From contig WFUF01000016.1 in NCBI GenBank assembly GCA_015485155.1, forward strand, positions 1 to 64,000: DNA of 64,000 bases, written 5' to 3'. The translations under genes were made by a program, and so were the position numbers. Shown here in pieces: positions 1 through 9,664 of this stretch. Numbering within the stretch: the stretch's first letter is position 1; each line of letters opens with the position of its first letter. Source of the stretch: Robiginitomaculum sp. Its GTDB lineage: Bacteria > Pseudomonadota > Alphaproteobacteria > Caulobacterales > Maricaulaceae. The notes beneath the pieces are model-generated. The model made no database searches and was not told the DNA's origin. It saw only the letters and a program-made list of their open reading frames with translations.

Positions 1-1
1 A

Positions 2-1342
2 ATGGACGAAGCTGCAAATGCAGAAGAAACTCATGATTGCTGCAAGTCAGAAACTGAAACTGCAGCAAAACACGAGCATAAAGTCCATGATCACAAATCT
101 CATGAACATCACCACGATAACGCAGAAACAACAGGTAAATATACCTGCCCAATGCACCCGGAAATAATACAGGATGAACCGGGTTCATGCCCCAAATGCG
201 GCATGAATTTAGTGCCGATGGACGATGCTGCAGCAAAACACGAACATAAGCACGCAAACCATGATCACTCAACAATGAGCCATGAGGGTATGGACCACTC
301 AACAATGGATCATGATGATTTCATGTCAATGGTTGATGTTACCAAAGACCTGCCACGTAGTGAGGATGGTTTACCAATGGAGTGGGTAGACTCAGCTTTT
401 GGTCCTTTTTTTCCGGGCTTGCCATCGGGTCTGATCTTGTCACTTACATTAGATGGCGATGCAATTGCCAAAACTAAAATTAGCACCGGCATGCCACTTA
501 CCCCTTTGCTGGATCATACCGAAACGGCTTTTAATGATTTTGTTGATCGCCTGACACAGCTTAATCCTATGGCTCCGGTTTCCTATAGGTTACTGGCTTG
601 CATGGCTTTGGAAAATGCTACTGATGCAAGTGTTTCCAGACAAGTGGCGCATGGCAGAATGGGTGCTTTGGAGCAGGAACGCATTGCAAGCCACTTAAAC
701 TGGCTAACTGACTTTGGGTTGCAAAGCGGATATGGCTGGCTGCAAAACTCTGCTGCTGATTTACAATTAAAAGTTCAGCAGGCCGGGCTAGAAGAACTGC
801 TCTCCTTAAAAACCGGGCTGGCAAAGCTCATAAACCGAATAAGAAACACACCTCTGCTCAAAGCCCGCACCCATAACATTGGTATATTACCCGGCAACAA
901 ACCCATGACAGGGCCGGTTGCGCGCGCCAATGGCTCGGATCATGATGCCCGCAATTTATATCAGATCTGGTCTGAAACAGGGTTTATCCCATTATCAGGC
1001 GCTGGAAATGATATTTTTGCGCGTCTTGACCTGCGCCTGGATGAGATTTTTCAAAGCCTGCAAATCATCGAGAAAATGGATGAAATTGCCATGCCGCAAT
1101 TGGCGGAACTGCCAGATTCTTCGTCGGTACCGCTTATTGGTCAGGCCAGCGTCGAAACTCCCAGAGGTCTGGCACGATTGCATGTAACAGTACAAGACGG
1201 GTCAGTTATCGAGGCCCGATTACAAACGCCCTCAATGCTGCATACGGAATTAATTGCACCAATGATTGAGGAAATGGAATTAGGAGATGCTCTAATGGCA
1301 GTTCAATCCCTTGATATATCGCCATGGGAGATCTCCTCTTGA
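2..1342 (+). CDS. NuoD-like (49 kDa/hydrogenase large subunit-like) protein with N-terminal heavy-metal-binding domain; 5' end at window edge
   Basis: Probable quinone-module large subunit of a complex I-like enzyme. Residues 1-110 are very rich in His, Asp and Glu and contain one heavy-metal-binding domain with C49, M51-H52, C63, C66 and M68 (pattern TCPMHPE...CPKCGM), a fold usually seen in copper/silver efflux proteins. From about residue 112 the protein aligns with NuoD and NiFe-hydrogenase large subunits: a [10 protein letters not shown] segment, [23 protein letters not shown] and [18 protein letters not shown]. The cysteine pairs that ligate NiFe in hydrogenases are absent, including at the C terminus ([10 protein letters not shown]), so it is not a hydrogenase active-site subunit. 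The ATG is at base 2, so translation may begin further upstream and the protein may be longer. The 3' end overlaps the NuoH-like gene, as expected for an operon. Family is clear; electron donor and the role of the metal domain are inference. Confidence 0.8.
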   Translation: MDEAANAEETHDCCKSETETAAKHEHKVHDHKSHEHHHDNAETTGKYTCPMHPEIIQDEPGSCPKCGMNLVPMDDAAAKHEHKHANHDHSTMSHEGMDHSTMDHDDFMSMVDVTKDLPRSEDGLPMEWVDSAFGPFFPGLPSGLILSLTLDGDAIAKTKISTGMPLTPLLDHTETAFNDFVDRLTQLNPMAPVSYRLLACMALENATDASVSRQVAHGRMGALEQERIASHLNWLTDFGLQSGYGWLQNSAADLQLKVQQAGLEELLSLKTGLAKLINRIRNTPLLKARTHNIGILPGNKPMTGPVARANGSDHDARNLYQIWSETGFIPLSGAGNDIFARLDLRLDEIFQSLQIIEKMDEIAMPQLAELPDSSSVPLIGQASVETPRGLARLHVTVQDGSVIEARLQTPSMLHTELIAPMIEEMELGDALMAVQSLDISPWEISS

Positions 1343-2235
1343 ATTTAATCCTGATAATTGCGCTGCTTGCCGTGGGAAGCTATCTGGTAGCAGTGATTGA
1401 AAACTGGACGATCAAAGGAAAGTTCCGATTAGCGGCACCAGCAATGGCTGCCATGGCCATGTTGGGACGAGAATCGGTTCTTTCACACAAACCGGATCGG
1501 TTGTTTTTTGAGACCGCCCCGGTATTGCTGTTGCTTTCAGCATTGCTGGCGATTGCCACCATACCATTTGCACCTGACTTGATTATAACAGATCTGGCCA
1601 CTGGTGCCTTGTTCATCAATGCAGCATTGGTTTATGTACTTGTCGCCCTGCTAATGGCCGGCTGGGGGCCAAATGGCGCCTATGCCATGATTGGTGGCTG
1701 GCGGTTTCTGGGGCAGCTCATGGCCTATGCCATGTTGGTTGTAATGCCGATAACTGCAGTTGTGATGCGCTCTGAATCCCTGTTGACCACGCAAATAGTC
1801 ATGTCACAGGATGATTTGTGGAACATTGCTTATCAGCCTTTGGGGTTTGCCTTATTTTTTATCGCGTCCCTGGCGCTTTGTTTTTTGCCGCCTTTTGATT
1901 TACCCATAGCCAAAGGGGAATTGGCCGGCGGGGTTGAGGCTGAATACAGCGGCGTACGTCTTGCTGTATTCAGACTTGGACGACTGATGCTGATTTTCAC
2001 ATTGGCGGCTGCTATCGTGGTGTTTTATTTAGGTGGTTGGAGCGGGCCATTCCTGCCGCCATTGGCATGGACAATTATTAAAACCATGACGGTTGCGGTA
2101 GTAATGCTATTAGCCGGACAACTCATGCCCCGCATACGCGAGGCTCACTTGCTATCATGGGGCTGGAAGATCGGTATCCCATTGGCTTTGATAAATATTC
2201 TTATTGTTGGCTTTTTAGTATTGATGGTGCCCTGA
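1324..2235 (+). CDS. NuoH-like subunit (complex I subunit 1 family)
   Basis: Integral membrane subunit that in complex I links the quinone pocket to the proton-pumping arm. The 303-residue protein has about eight hydrophobic segments. Its conserved cytoplasmic loop reads [20 protein letters not shown], close to the acidic loop of NuoH that lines the quinone cavity. The gene overlaps the NuoD-like gene by 19 bases. ATG 1324 has no good Shine-Dalgarno; an in-frame TTG at 1339, overlapping the upstream stop and preceded by GGAG, is a reasonable alternative start. In canonical nuo operons G lies between D and H, and I lies between H and J; neither is here. HyfC/EchB-type subunits are related, but the following genes are of the NuoJ-K-L-M-N type, so a complex I relative is favoured. 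Confidence 0.85.
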   Translation: MGDLLLNLILIIALLAVGSYLVAVIENWTIKGKFRLAAPAMAAMAMLGRESVLSHKPDRLFFETAPVLLLLSALLAIATIPFAPDLIITDLATGALFINAALVYVLVALLMAGWGPNGAYAMIGGWRFLGQLMAYAMLVVMPITAVVMRSESLLTTQIVMSQDDLWNIAYQPLGFALFFIASLALCFLPPFDLPIAKGELAGGVEAEYSGVRLAVFRLGRLMLIFTLAAAIVVFYLGGWSGPFLPPLAWTIIKTMTVAVVMLLAGQLMPRIREAHLLSWGWKIGIPLALINILIVGFLVLMVP

Positions 2236-2750
2236 TGACAGCTCAAATGTTTTTCATCGGCTTTTTTGGAATTTCCGCCATATGGTTTGGGGTCGTGGTA
2301 TTTCGCACTTTTTCCATGGTTCGTTCTGCTTTGGCCCTGCTGTTCTCGCAAACCGCCCTCGGCGCCATGTTTCTTGCCATGCAGGCCGAATTCCTGGGTG
2401 TGTTACAAATTATGATGATGGCCACGGAAATGAGCATTATGGCTATCTTTATGGTGATGTTCATGATGGATCCCGGCGGCATGGGTACCATGGATATGAC
2501 TCATCAAAAACGTCTTTCCCTTTGGGCAGGGTTTGTTTCCTTCGTAGGCGGGGTTGCCATTGCCGTATTTGTTGACTGGGGTCCAATTGCTGCCATTGCA
2601 CCTGATGCCGCCCAACAGACCATTGATCTGGGATTGGAGATATTGGGTCGCTCAATGCTGATTTTTGAAATGGCGGGGCTTACGATTTTAACTGCAATGA
2701 TCGCTGCAACTGCCATTTCAATACCAGAGTTAAAAGGAAAACAGCAATGA
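2235..2750 (+). CDS. NuoJ-like membrane subunit (complex I subunit 6 family)
   Basis: Predicted 171-residue membrane protein with about five transmembrane segments. The stretch with ALGAMFLAMQAEFLGVLQI matches the NuoJ region around its third helix (EFLA followed by a flexible helix), which in complex I undergoes conformational change during coupling. The following segment is methionine-rich and contains MMDPGGMGTMDMTH, an unusual Met/His run in a loop. ATG 2235 overlaps the NuoH-like stop (TGATG), which supports this start over an in-frame ATG inside the upstream gene. It directly precedes the NuoK-like gene, as nuoJ does in canonical operons. Confidence 0.78.
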   Translation: MTAQMFFIGFFGISAIWFGVVVFRTFSMVRSALALLFSQTALGAMFLAMQAEFLGVLQIMMMATEMSIMAIFMVMFMMDPGGMGTMDMTHQKRLSLWAGFVSFVGGVAIAVFVDWGPIAAIAPDAAQQTIDLGLEILGRSMLIFEMAGLTILTAMIAATAISIPELKGKQQ

Positions 2751-3058
2751 GCATAGAGTTGATTTTGGCCCTTACCACCGGTGCAGCCCTGTTTGGCGTC
2801 GGCATATACGGAGCTCTTTCACAAACCAATCTGGTAATGATCATGATGGGCGTTGAATTGATCCTGGCCGGTGCCATGGTCAATCTGGTGGCATTTTGGA
2901 GGTTCTTGCATCCGGATACTGCCGCCGGACAAATGTTTGTGCTTATTGTAATGACCGTAATGGCCATTGAGATGGCTGTGGGCTTCGGCGTGGCCATTGC
3001 CAGATTTCGCTCAAGAGGATCAGTGGAAATGGAAGAAGCTGTGGAGTTAAAAGGGTGA
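2747..3058 (+). CDS. NuoK-like membrane subunit (complex I subunit 4L family)
   Basis: Three-helix subunit of the proton-translocating arm; 103 residues, matching the NuoK family length. Both membrane-buried glutamates of NuoK are visible, one in MMGVELILAGAMVNL and one in MAIEMAVGFGVAIARFR; these carry protons in complex I and Mrp antiporters. The start overlaps the NuoJ-like stop (ATGA), and the end overlaps the GTG start of the NuoL-like gene. MnhC/MrpC is homologous, but the J-K-L-M-N order favours a complex I-type membrane arm. Confidence 0.88.
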   Translation: MSIELILALTTGAALFGVGIYGALSQTNLVMIMMGVELILAGAMVNLVAFWRFLHPDTAAGQMFVLIVMTVMAIEMAVGFGVAIARFRSRGSVEMEEAVELKG

Positions 3059-4866
3059 GCGCCCTGCTTACAGTTCTGCTGGCTCCATTATTGGCGGCAG
3101 TGCTGATTTTAGTGATGCGCCGAATGTCAGAATGGCTGGCCTTATTCGGACTTACAATAAGTGCAATTGCCAGCTTTTCCATGCTGATGAATGCATTTTC
3201 AGGAATTCTGCCCAAAATTGTTATTGCTGGACTGCCCGATATGCCATTGCATATTGCATCGACACCGCTAACCGCCCTGTTATCGGCCATGGTCGCCATT
3301 GTCAGCTTTTTTGTGGTGTTATACGCCGCAGGATACATGAAAACAGACCCGCAAAAACCACGGTTTTTTGCCACCATGATGTTGTTTGTAGCTGCAATGC
3401 AAATGCTGGTTCTGGCTGGTGATTGGATTTTGCTGCTGGCGGCATGGGAGATAATTGGTCTTAGCAGTTATCTTCTTATTGGCTTTTGGTATCAAAAACC
3501 AGAAGCAAAATCAGCCGCAACCAGAGCATTTCTAATAACCAGAAGCGCTGATCTGGGACTTTATATTGCGATATTTATTCTCATTGCAAATACCGGCAGC
3601 AGCAATATAGCGCAAACCCTTGATGGCCCCACCTCCATGCTTGTCGGGATTTTATTGTTAATTGCAGCCATGGGCAAATCTGCACAAACCCCTATGCACG
3701 ACTGGCTGCAACGAGCCATGGCCGGGCCTACGCCGGTCTCTGCTTTGCTGCATTCTGCCACCTTGGTTGCAGCCGGCGCTATTTTGTTGATTAAAACTGC
3801 GCCGATACTGCCCGAAGAAAGCTTGCTTATCATTGGAGTAATTGGCGGTATTACCACTATTGTCACCGGCCTTATTGCCCTTGGTGAGACCGATCTAAAA
3901 CGCATGCTGGCTGCTTCGACCTCCAGTCAATACGGATTGATGCTAATTGCTATAGGCGCTGGTGTACCGCTAGCCGCTTTATTGCATTTGCTGGCTCATG
4001 CTTTCATGAAAAGCTCTCTGTTTTTAGGTGCCGGTGTTTTTCAACACAGCCGAAAAAGCACCTTGTTTAACAAGTTACGAGGCGCAGGCCGCGACCACCC
4101 AAAGATTTTCATTGGATTTGCATTGGCTGCGCTGGCGCTGGCGGGGATACCACCCCTTAGCGGCTTTTTTTCCAAAGATACGATCATTGCCGCTTCTTTT
4201 TCTTCGTCAAATGCCGTCTTGCTTGTACCATTTGCCTTGGGTGGCACGATTTTAACCGGAGCTTATATGGCAAGGGCTATCCGGATTTTGCTAAAAGGTG
4301 AACGCCTTGCCCAGCCCCTGGCAGGCCTGCACTTTATGGGTTCCGGATTAAGTGTATTGGTGATTTTTGCGGTTGGCATTGGTTTCATGTTTTCCCAGAT
4401 CGCCGAATTGCTGGGCGAACACTTGCCAGAAAACCCTGTTGCCATCGCGTTTGGTCTGGCCGCAGCATTTTCAGGACTGGCCCTTGGCTGGCTGGTTCCT
4501 GCCCGCAGGTTATTGGGCCAGATATTGCCCTGGGCGCAAAATGGTTTTTCAATTGCTGGCGGATTTGATGCATGGTTTGTGCAGCCTGCTGTTTTTATTG
4601 CTCGTCAATGTGACCGTTTTGAGCAAATTTTATACCAGGCAATACTTAGCATAGGACAAGCCGGTCTATATCTTGGCCGCGCCGCCCGCTTTGGTGATGA
4701 ACGGGCAATTGATAAAGCTATTTTCGCATTTGTTCGCAATACAATCTGGATGGGAGGGCGCGCCAGATCATTGCAAAGCGGCCTGATCCATAAGGAAATG
4801 GCGCTGGCAGTTATTGGAATCGCGCTGATTCTTGCGGCACTCTTTGTATATATATTCACGAATTGA
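3055..4866 (+). CDS. NuoL-like antiporter subunit
   Basis: Largest antiporter-like subunit of the membrane arm; 603 residues, close to the NuoL norm of about 610. Key charged residues of the pump are present: the helix-5 glutamate in WEIIGLSSYLLIGFW, the helix-7 lysine in GKSAQTPMHDW, and the conserved AMAGPTPVSALLHSATLV broken-helix segment. A hydrophobic C-terminal helix follows a polar stretch from about residue 510, consistent with the lateral helix of NuoL. Translation starts at GTG 3055, overlapping the NuoK-like stop. The residues suggest a working proton channel. Confidence 0.9.
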   Translation: MSALLTVLLAPLLAAVLILVMRRMSEWLALFGLTISAIASFSMLMNAFSGILPKIVIAGLPDMPLHIASTPLTALLSAMVAIVSFFVVLYAAGYMKTDPQKPRFFATMMLFVAAMQMLVLAGDWILLLAAWEIIGLSSYLLIGFWYQKPEAKSAATRAFLITRSADLGLYIAIFILIANTGSSNIAQTLDGPTSMLVGILLLIAAMGKSAQTPMHDWLQRAMAGPTPVSALLHSATLVAAGAILLIKTAPILPEESLLIIGVIGGITTIVTGLIALGETDLKRMLAASTSSQYGLMLIAIGAGVPLAALLHLLAHAFMKSSLFLGAGVFQHSRKSTLFNKLRGAGRDHPKIFIGFALAALALAGIPPLSGFFSKDTIIAASFSSSNAVLLVPFALGGTILTGAYMARAIRILLKGERLAQPLAGLHFMGSGLSVLVIFAVGIGFMFSQIAELLGEHLPENPVAIAFGLAAAFSGLALGWLVPARRLLGQILPWAQNGFSIAGGFDAWFVQPAVFIARQCDRFEQILYQAILSIGQAGLYLGRAARFGDERAIDKAIFAFVRNTIWMGGRARSLQSGLIHKEMALAVIGIALILAALFVYIFTN

Positions 4867-4881
4867 ATTAGGAGAACCTCT

Positions 4882-6351
4882 GTGCTTCCCATTGTTTCAA
4901 TTACCATATTCCTCCCACTTGTCGGGGCTTTGGCGGTTATGACCATGCGTAAACTGCCAAGGCAGGGGGTGCATGCCATTGGCATAGGCATTAGCGGCTT
5001 AACCCTGATTGGAACTATTTTCATGTGGATGCGCGGTGTTGAGGCTTCTGGCTTTTCGCAAGTTGAACAAATTAACTGGATGCCCAGTATTGGCGCTGCC
5101 TATCGGGTTGGAGTTGATGGCATCTCCCTGCCTTTGGTTTTGCTAACGTCATTGTTGTTTTTTCTTACCTTTATTTTTTCAGCCAAAGTCAAAGATCGCC
5201 CGCATGCTTTTGTCGTGCTCATGCTAATGCTGGAAACAGCGGCTTTGGGCACATTTACCGCACTGGACGCAATCTTGTTCTATGTGTTCTTTGAAGTATC
5301 TCTGGTCTCAATGTATTTTATGATTGCCGGTTGGGGCCATGAAGACCGGCAAAGAGCAGCCTTAATGTTTTTCATTTACACATTGCTGGGCAGCTTGCCC
5401 TTATTATTAGCAATATTGGGGCTTTATCTGGGCAGCGACCCCAATACATTCGATATGCGCCAATGGATTGAAAACCCGCCGCTGTCCGGCATGGCAGCCA
5501 TGCTGGCCCTGATTGCAATGTTATTTACCTTTGCCGTCAAGATCCCGGTATTTCCAGTACATACATGGTTGCCTGCCGCCCATGTCCAGGCCCCGGCTGC
5601 TGGCAGTGTTATTCTGGCCGGAGTAATGCTGAAATTCGGAACCTATGGTCTGGTAAGGTTTTCCTTGCAAATGACCCCGGATGCATTTCGAGAAGCCGGG
5701 CAAATAGTTCTGGCCTTTGGAGTAGTCGCGGCTCTTTACGGGGCCTTTGCAGCACTGGCGCAAAAAGATATTAAGCGACTTATTGCCTACACCTCGGTCA
5801 ACCATATGGGCTATGTGGTCATCGGGGTTGCAATTGCCGCCCTGGCAACAGACCCAGCCATTCGAGCAACTGCGCTGGATGGCTCTGTTTTACAAATGGT
5901 ATCCCATGGTCTGGTGACTGGTGCCCTGTTTTTTATGGTTGGCATGTTGCAAGATCGAACTAAAACCCGCGATATGGAGAAGTTAGGCGGGCTGTTAGCT
6001 GTAACGCCCGTTCTTGGCTGGTCCTTCATTCTGGCAGCTTTTGCCTCACTGGGCCTACCAGGATTGGCTCATTTCCCAGCAGAATTTCAGATATTTCTAG
6101 CCACTCTTCGGGTGGAACCGTGGGCAATCATTGCGATTTTGGGAATTGTTATTACTGCCGGTCTGTATTTACTGGCAATTGGCAAGGTGTTTTTGGGTGA
6201 AACAAGTGAAAAATGGGCGCAGATGAAAGATCTTGAGTTACGTGAAGCGCTTACCCTTGCCCCCTTGCTGTTTCTTATTATTGCGGTTGGCGTTGCCCCG
6301 TTCTGGATATTGGACATGATACATAAAACCACGGTGGCATTGCAATTCTGA
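4882..6351 (+). CDS. NuoM-like antiporter subunit
   Basis: Second antiporter-like subunit; 489 residues, typical for NuoM. The proton-path glutamate lies in FFEVSLVSMYFMIAGWG, and the helix-7 lysine in FAVKIPVFPVHTWLPAAH. The AHVQAPAAGSVILAGVMLK segment is diagnostic for NuoM rather than MnhD. The start is GTG 4882 preceded by TAGGAG, 15 bases after the NuoL-like stop. The stop overlaps the start of the NuoN-like gene. Confidence 0.92.
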   Translation: MLPIVSITIFLPLVGALAVMTMRKLPRQGVHAIGIGISGLTLIGTIFMWMRGVEASGFSQVEQINWMPSIGAAYRVGVDGISLPLVLLTSLLFFLTFIFSAKVKDRPHAFVVLMLMLETAALGTFTALDAILFYVFFEVSLVSMYFMIAGWGHEDRQRAALMFFIYTLLGSLPLLLAILGLYLGSDPNTFDMRQWIENPPLSGMAAMLALIAMLFTFAVKIPVFPVHTWLPAAHVQAPAAGSVILAGVMLKFGTYGLVRFSLQMTPDAFREAGQIVLAFGVVAALYGAFAALAQKDIKRLIAYTSVNHMGYVVIGVAIAALATDPAIRATALDGSVLQMVSHGLVTGALFFMVGMLQDRTKTRDMEKLGGLLAVTPVLGWSFILAAFASLGLPGLAHFPAEFQIFLATLRVEPWAIIAILGIVITAGLYLLAIGKVFLGETSEKWAQMKDLELREALTLAPLLFLIIAVGVAPFWILDMIHKTTVALQF

Positions 6352-7715
6352 TGAAAACCGATCTGATCCTTCTCATGCCTGAGATTACCGTGGCGATTGG
6401 GGTTGTTTTTGCCCTAATTGCAGAAATGTTTCGCGCCTCACGCACCGCTTTTTGGATTACCTTGACTGCACTTGCTGTGGCCACAGGGCTAACCATACCC
6501 ATGCTGGGGCTTGATACATTTGTTTTTGAGGGCACTTACCGGATTGATACTTTAAGTATCTGGGCCAAATTGATTTTGCTGCCTGCAACCGTCATGTCGG
6601 TTTTTCTGGCACGTTCGGAGCTAGGCGGCACTGATCGTGAAGGCGCTGTCTATATCCTGATGTCTCTGGTTACGCTGGCAGCTATCTTTTTATCCGGTGT
6701 TGGAGATACCATGCTTCTTGTATTGGGGGTGCTTCTGGCCGGATTGGCTTCGTTCGCACTCGTAGCCTATCCCCGCAATGATGCTGCAACAGAAGCGGCA
6801 ATGAAGTTTTTTGTATTTGCATCAGTTACTGGCGCAATCATGGTATTTGGGCTTAGCTACTGGTTTGCAGGAACCGGATCAACCTTGCTTGATGATCTGC
6901 CATTGCTGGGCGACAAGCCAATACTGGCCATTTTGGGGCTGTTATCGGTTTTGGTCGGACTTGGGTATAAAGCTGCACTGGCTCCTTTTCATTTCTGGGC
7001 ACCTGATGCTTATGATGGGGCACCAGTCAGTGTCGCAGCCTATATGTCAGTGGTGCCAAAAACCGGAGCTATTTTCGCGCTGGCACAAGTGATAAGCACC
7101 CTACCCGTTTCTTCAGGATGGCCAATGGCGGTTTCAATTCTGGCTGTTCTAAGCATGACCTATGGGTATCTTGCAGCTCTGGTGCAAAACAATATAGTTC
7201 GCCTGCTTGCCTATTCCTCAATTGCCCAGGCAGGATATTTCCTATTGGCCATTGTGGCTATTGGCACCAGCGACTTATCCCTAACGGCATTAGTCATTTT
7301 TGCGGCCGCCTATGCTGCAATGAATTTGGGAGCTTTTGCTGTCATAATGCGAGTAGGACGGAATTTGCATGAGCTGATCGCTATGGGCCGTCGCCATGTA
7401 ATGCTTGGCGTAGCAATGGTGATTTTCCTGCTGTCTTTAACTGGAATTCCTCCATTAGCAGGATTTGTCGGTAAATTCCTGTTATTTGCTGCGGCAATTG
7501 AGGCGGATTTTTTGTGGCTGACCATAATCGCAATTTTGAACAGCGTGTTGTCATTGGCGGTTTATTTGCGTTTGGTTATTCCAATGTATCAAAAAGCTGA
7601 AAATAAGGTGGCTCTTACACCAATGCCATGGGTAAGCATAACCTGGATATTCGCCTTGTTTTTCACCATTGGTATTGGAATGCTGGCGCAAACTATTCTT
7701 GGTAAAATTGGCTGA
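6351..7715 (+). CDS. NuoN-like antiporter subunit
   Basis: Third antiporter-like subunit and the last gene of the operon; 454 residues, in the NuoN range. The central lysine lies in LGYKAALAPFHFWAPDAYDG and a second in SVVPKTGAIFAL, both hallmarks of NuoN. ATG 6351 overlaps the NuoM-like stop (TGATG). The gene ends 7 bases before the stop of a gene on the opposite strand, and I see only a very weak GCTG/CAGC hairpin there as a possible terminator. With L and M it completes a three-channel membrane arm. Confidence 0.9.
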   Translation: MKTDLILLMPEITVAIGVVFALIAEMFRASRTAFWITLTALAVATGLTIPMLGLDTFVFEGTYRIDTLSIWAKLILLPATVMSVFLARSELGGTDREGAVYILMSLVTLAAIFLSGVGDTMLLVLGVLLAGLASFALVAYPRNDAATEAAMKFFVFASVTGAIMVFGLSYWFAGTGSTLLDDLPLLGDKPILAILGLLSVLVGLGYKAALAPFHFWAPDAYDGAPVSVAAYMSVVPKTGAIFALAQVISTLPVSSGWPMAVSILAVLSMTYGYLAALVQNNIVRLLAYSSIAQAGYFLLAIVAIGTSDLSLTALVIFAAAYAAMNLGAFAVIMRVGRNLHELIAMGRRHVMLGVAMVIFLLSLTGIPPLAGFVGKFLLFAAAIEADFLWLTIIAILNSVLSLAVYLRLVIPMYQKAENKVALTPMPWVSITWIFALFFTIGIGMLAQTILGKIG

Positions 7716-7722
7716 AACCAGC

Positions 7723-8853
7723 TTATCCAGCAGGAACAGCGAATATTAAAACAAACAGAAGAATAATCCCGATAATAATAAACCGGGCTCTTTGCCAATG
7801 GTTTTGGCAAACTGAAAATGCTACAATGCATTGTAAAAAATAGTAAAAAGCAAATGCCCGCGACGCCAGAGCCAAAATCTGATAAGTTGATCCATACCAC
7901 GCCAAAGCCATTGCTGATAAACCTACAAGCCCATACCAATAGTTAATATGGAACTTGTGTTTGCTGACTTCATCAATATTTGAAACTGCGGCCAGCGTAT
8001 CGGCCACAGCGGCAGAAAATTGCGACATGGCAGCGGCCACAATTAACGGAAATGGCAAAAAGAATGCCGCAGTTGCAGCCATGGTAATTAAGCTATTGTC
8101 CTCATAAACCCCTTTTAACACTGGCAATACAGGCTGGGCCAAAGCTACGAATATTACATACAGGCTCAGTGAAAAATACTGTGACCAGCGTGATGCACGA
8201 ATTCTGGTCTTGGCGGTAAATTCATTGCCAAGATATCGGGTGGTTTCAAATCCCTGCACCACGATCAGGGTTCCAGCGACAATAGTGGCAACCTCCCACA
8301 AGCTGCGCTGTGGTAGATCAGGCAGGCGCAAAGTACCCAAAGTGAACATCTGCCTTGCGTCATAAATCGCAAAAACCAGCAAGATCAAACCCAGGATAAC
8401 TATGGTAAGAAGCAAGGCCCAGCTTTCCAGCTTTTCCAATGGTTTTAATCCGCCAAACAGACCTATGACTATAATGACGCCGATCACAATAGACGTAAGC
8501 AGGCTATTGTTAAAGTCTGTATCTAAGTCAAAGCCTGATAACACAAAAGATGATAAAATATGGACATATAAGCAAACCGAAACCACATAGGCTGCAACTA
8601 GGGCCAGATCCGACAGTCGTTCAATAAAAACCGTGAACTTATGACTTCCCAATATCAATGCCGGCTCGGCACATTGAATATTGTGACGTACAATACTGCC
8701 AACCCAAAATGCCACAAGCGCTACTGCAATCATGGCAAATACTGAATATGGGCCAACTGCACTGGCCAGAACTGGTACCACAACCAAAAAGCCACTGCCA
8801 AATATGGAAGCAAGCGGCGTACTCATGGCCAAAAAAACAGTCTTATTCTTCAT
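7723..8853 (-). CDS. Putative APC-superfamily transporter
   Basis: Predicted inner-membrane protein of 376 residues with about ten to eleven hydrophobic helices. The N-terminal helix contains a glycine-broken FGSGFLVVVPVLASAVGP segment like the unwound first helix of amino acid permeases with the LeuT fold, and further glycines interrupt other helices. That supports a secondary transporter of the APC type; I see no substrate-specific motif. It is convergent with the complex I-like operon and stands alone between two genes of other function. The substrate is unknown. Confidence 0.55.
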   Translation of the reverse strand: MKNKTVFLAMSTPLASIFGSGFLVVVPVLASAVGPYSVFAMIAVALVAFWVGSIVRHNIQCAEPALILGSHKFTVFIERLSDLALVAAYVVSVCLYVHILSSFVLSGFDLDTDFNNSLLTSIVIGVIIVIGLFGGLKPLEKLESWALLLTIVILGLILLVFAIYDARQMFTLGTLRLPDLPQRSLWEVATIVAGTLIVVQGFETTRYLGNEFTAKTRIRASRWSQYFSLSLYVIFVALAQPVLPVLKGVYEDNSLITMAATAAFFLPFPLIVAAAMSQFSAAVADTLAAVSNIDEVSKHKFHINYWYGLVGLSAMALAWYGSTYQILALASRAFAFYYFLQCIVAFSVCQNHWQRARFIIIGIILLFVLIFAVPAG

Positions 8854-8950
8854 CAGCTACCGATACGTGCAATTGTGCCGGGAAAGCTTATCCCACGCAT
8901 AATTCAAGACCAAATAAATTTATAAAACAAAATGATAGTGCATTTATGCT

Positions 8951-9664
8951 CTATTTTTCCAGAACAAATGTTACCTTTGAGTGTGGTTTGATACCCAAAT
9001 GACGAACAATCGTATTTTTTGGGGTTAGTTTTTTCTTATGAAACAGCCCATGCCATCCATTTACACAACGAAATTTGAACGGCAGTGGCATTTTCAGAAT
9101 ATCCTTGCTCTCCAGGCCCTTGAGAATTTTGATTAGCCCGATCACCCGGTTGGAATAAAAATCGTTCCAGATAATGGACAGCTTTTGCCAGTAAGAGAAA
9201 TAAGTATCTTCATAAATGACCAGCCCTTTTCGTGAACAACGAATTGCCTCACTTAATAATTCTTCCTGATGCTCCACATGATGTAACATCATTGCCATTA
9301 CAATTACATCAAAGCTGTTGTCTTCAAATGGCAAATGCACGCCATCATAAAACTCTATTGGAATATCCGCATTGGCATAATCCACCACATCAACACCGCG
9401 CACATCAGCGTTAAACCTTTTGGCTATTTCCTCGCCAAACTGTCCATTACCACAGCCAACATCCAGTACCTTATCCCCTTCAGCAATAAAATCGCCTATG
9501 TCACCAATACGCTGCTCCAGATCGGATTTCTGGTGTGCTGAGTTTATGGCTGCATATTTGCGTTTTGGAATTGCCATAAGAATAAAAAACAACACAAAAC
9601 CAAACAATATAAAAATAACTGACATTGGCAGATATAGAAAATTACGCAGTGCGCTTATATACAT
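8951..9664 (-). CDS. Membrane-anchored class I SAM-dependent methyltransferase
   Basis: 237 residues. An N-terminal hydrophobic helix (about residues 10-32) is followed by a class I methyltransferase domain: motif I VLDVGCGNGQFG binds S-adenosylmethionine, an acidic residue follows in VRGVDVVD, and motif IV lies around FDVIVMAMMLHHVEH. This is the Methyltransf_11 pattern. The membrane anchor suggests a lipid, quinone or envelope substrate, but none can be named. A 97-base gap separates it from the transporter gene downstream. Confidence 0.75.
   Translation of the reverse strand: MYISALRNFLYLPMSVIFILFGFVLFFILMAIPKRKYAAINSAHQKSDLEQRIGDIGDFIAEGDKVLDVGCGNGQFGEEIAKRFNADVRGVDVVDYANADIPIEFYDGVHLPFEDNSFDVIVMAMMLHHVEHQEELLSEAIRCSRKGLVIYEDTYFSYWQKLSIIWNDFYSNRVIGLIKILKGLESKDILKMPLPFKFRCVNGWHGLFHKKKLTPKNTIVRHLGIKPHSKVTFVLEK

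Noticed and set aside
2-1342. NiFe-hydrogenase (group 4) large subunit
   Set aside because: No N- or C-terminal CxxC ligands, and the downstream membrane genes are NuoJ-K-L-M-N type, not HyfB-F or EchA-B type.
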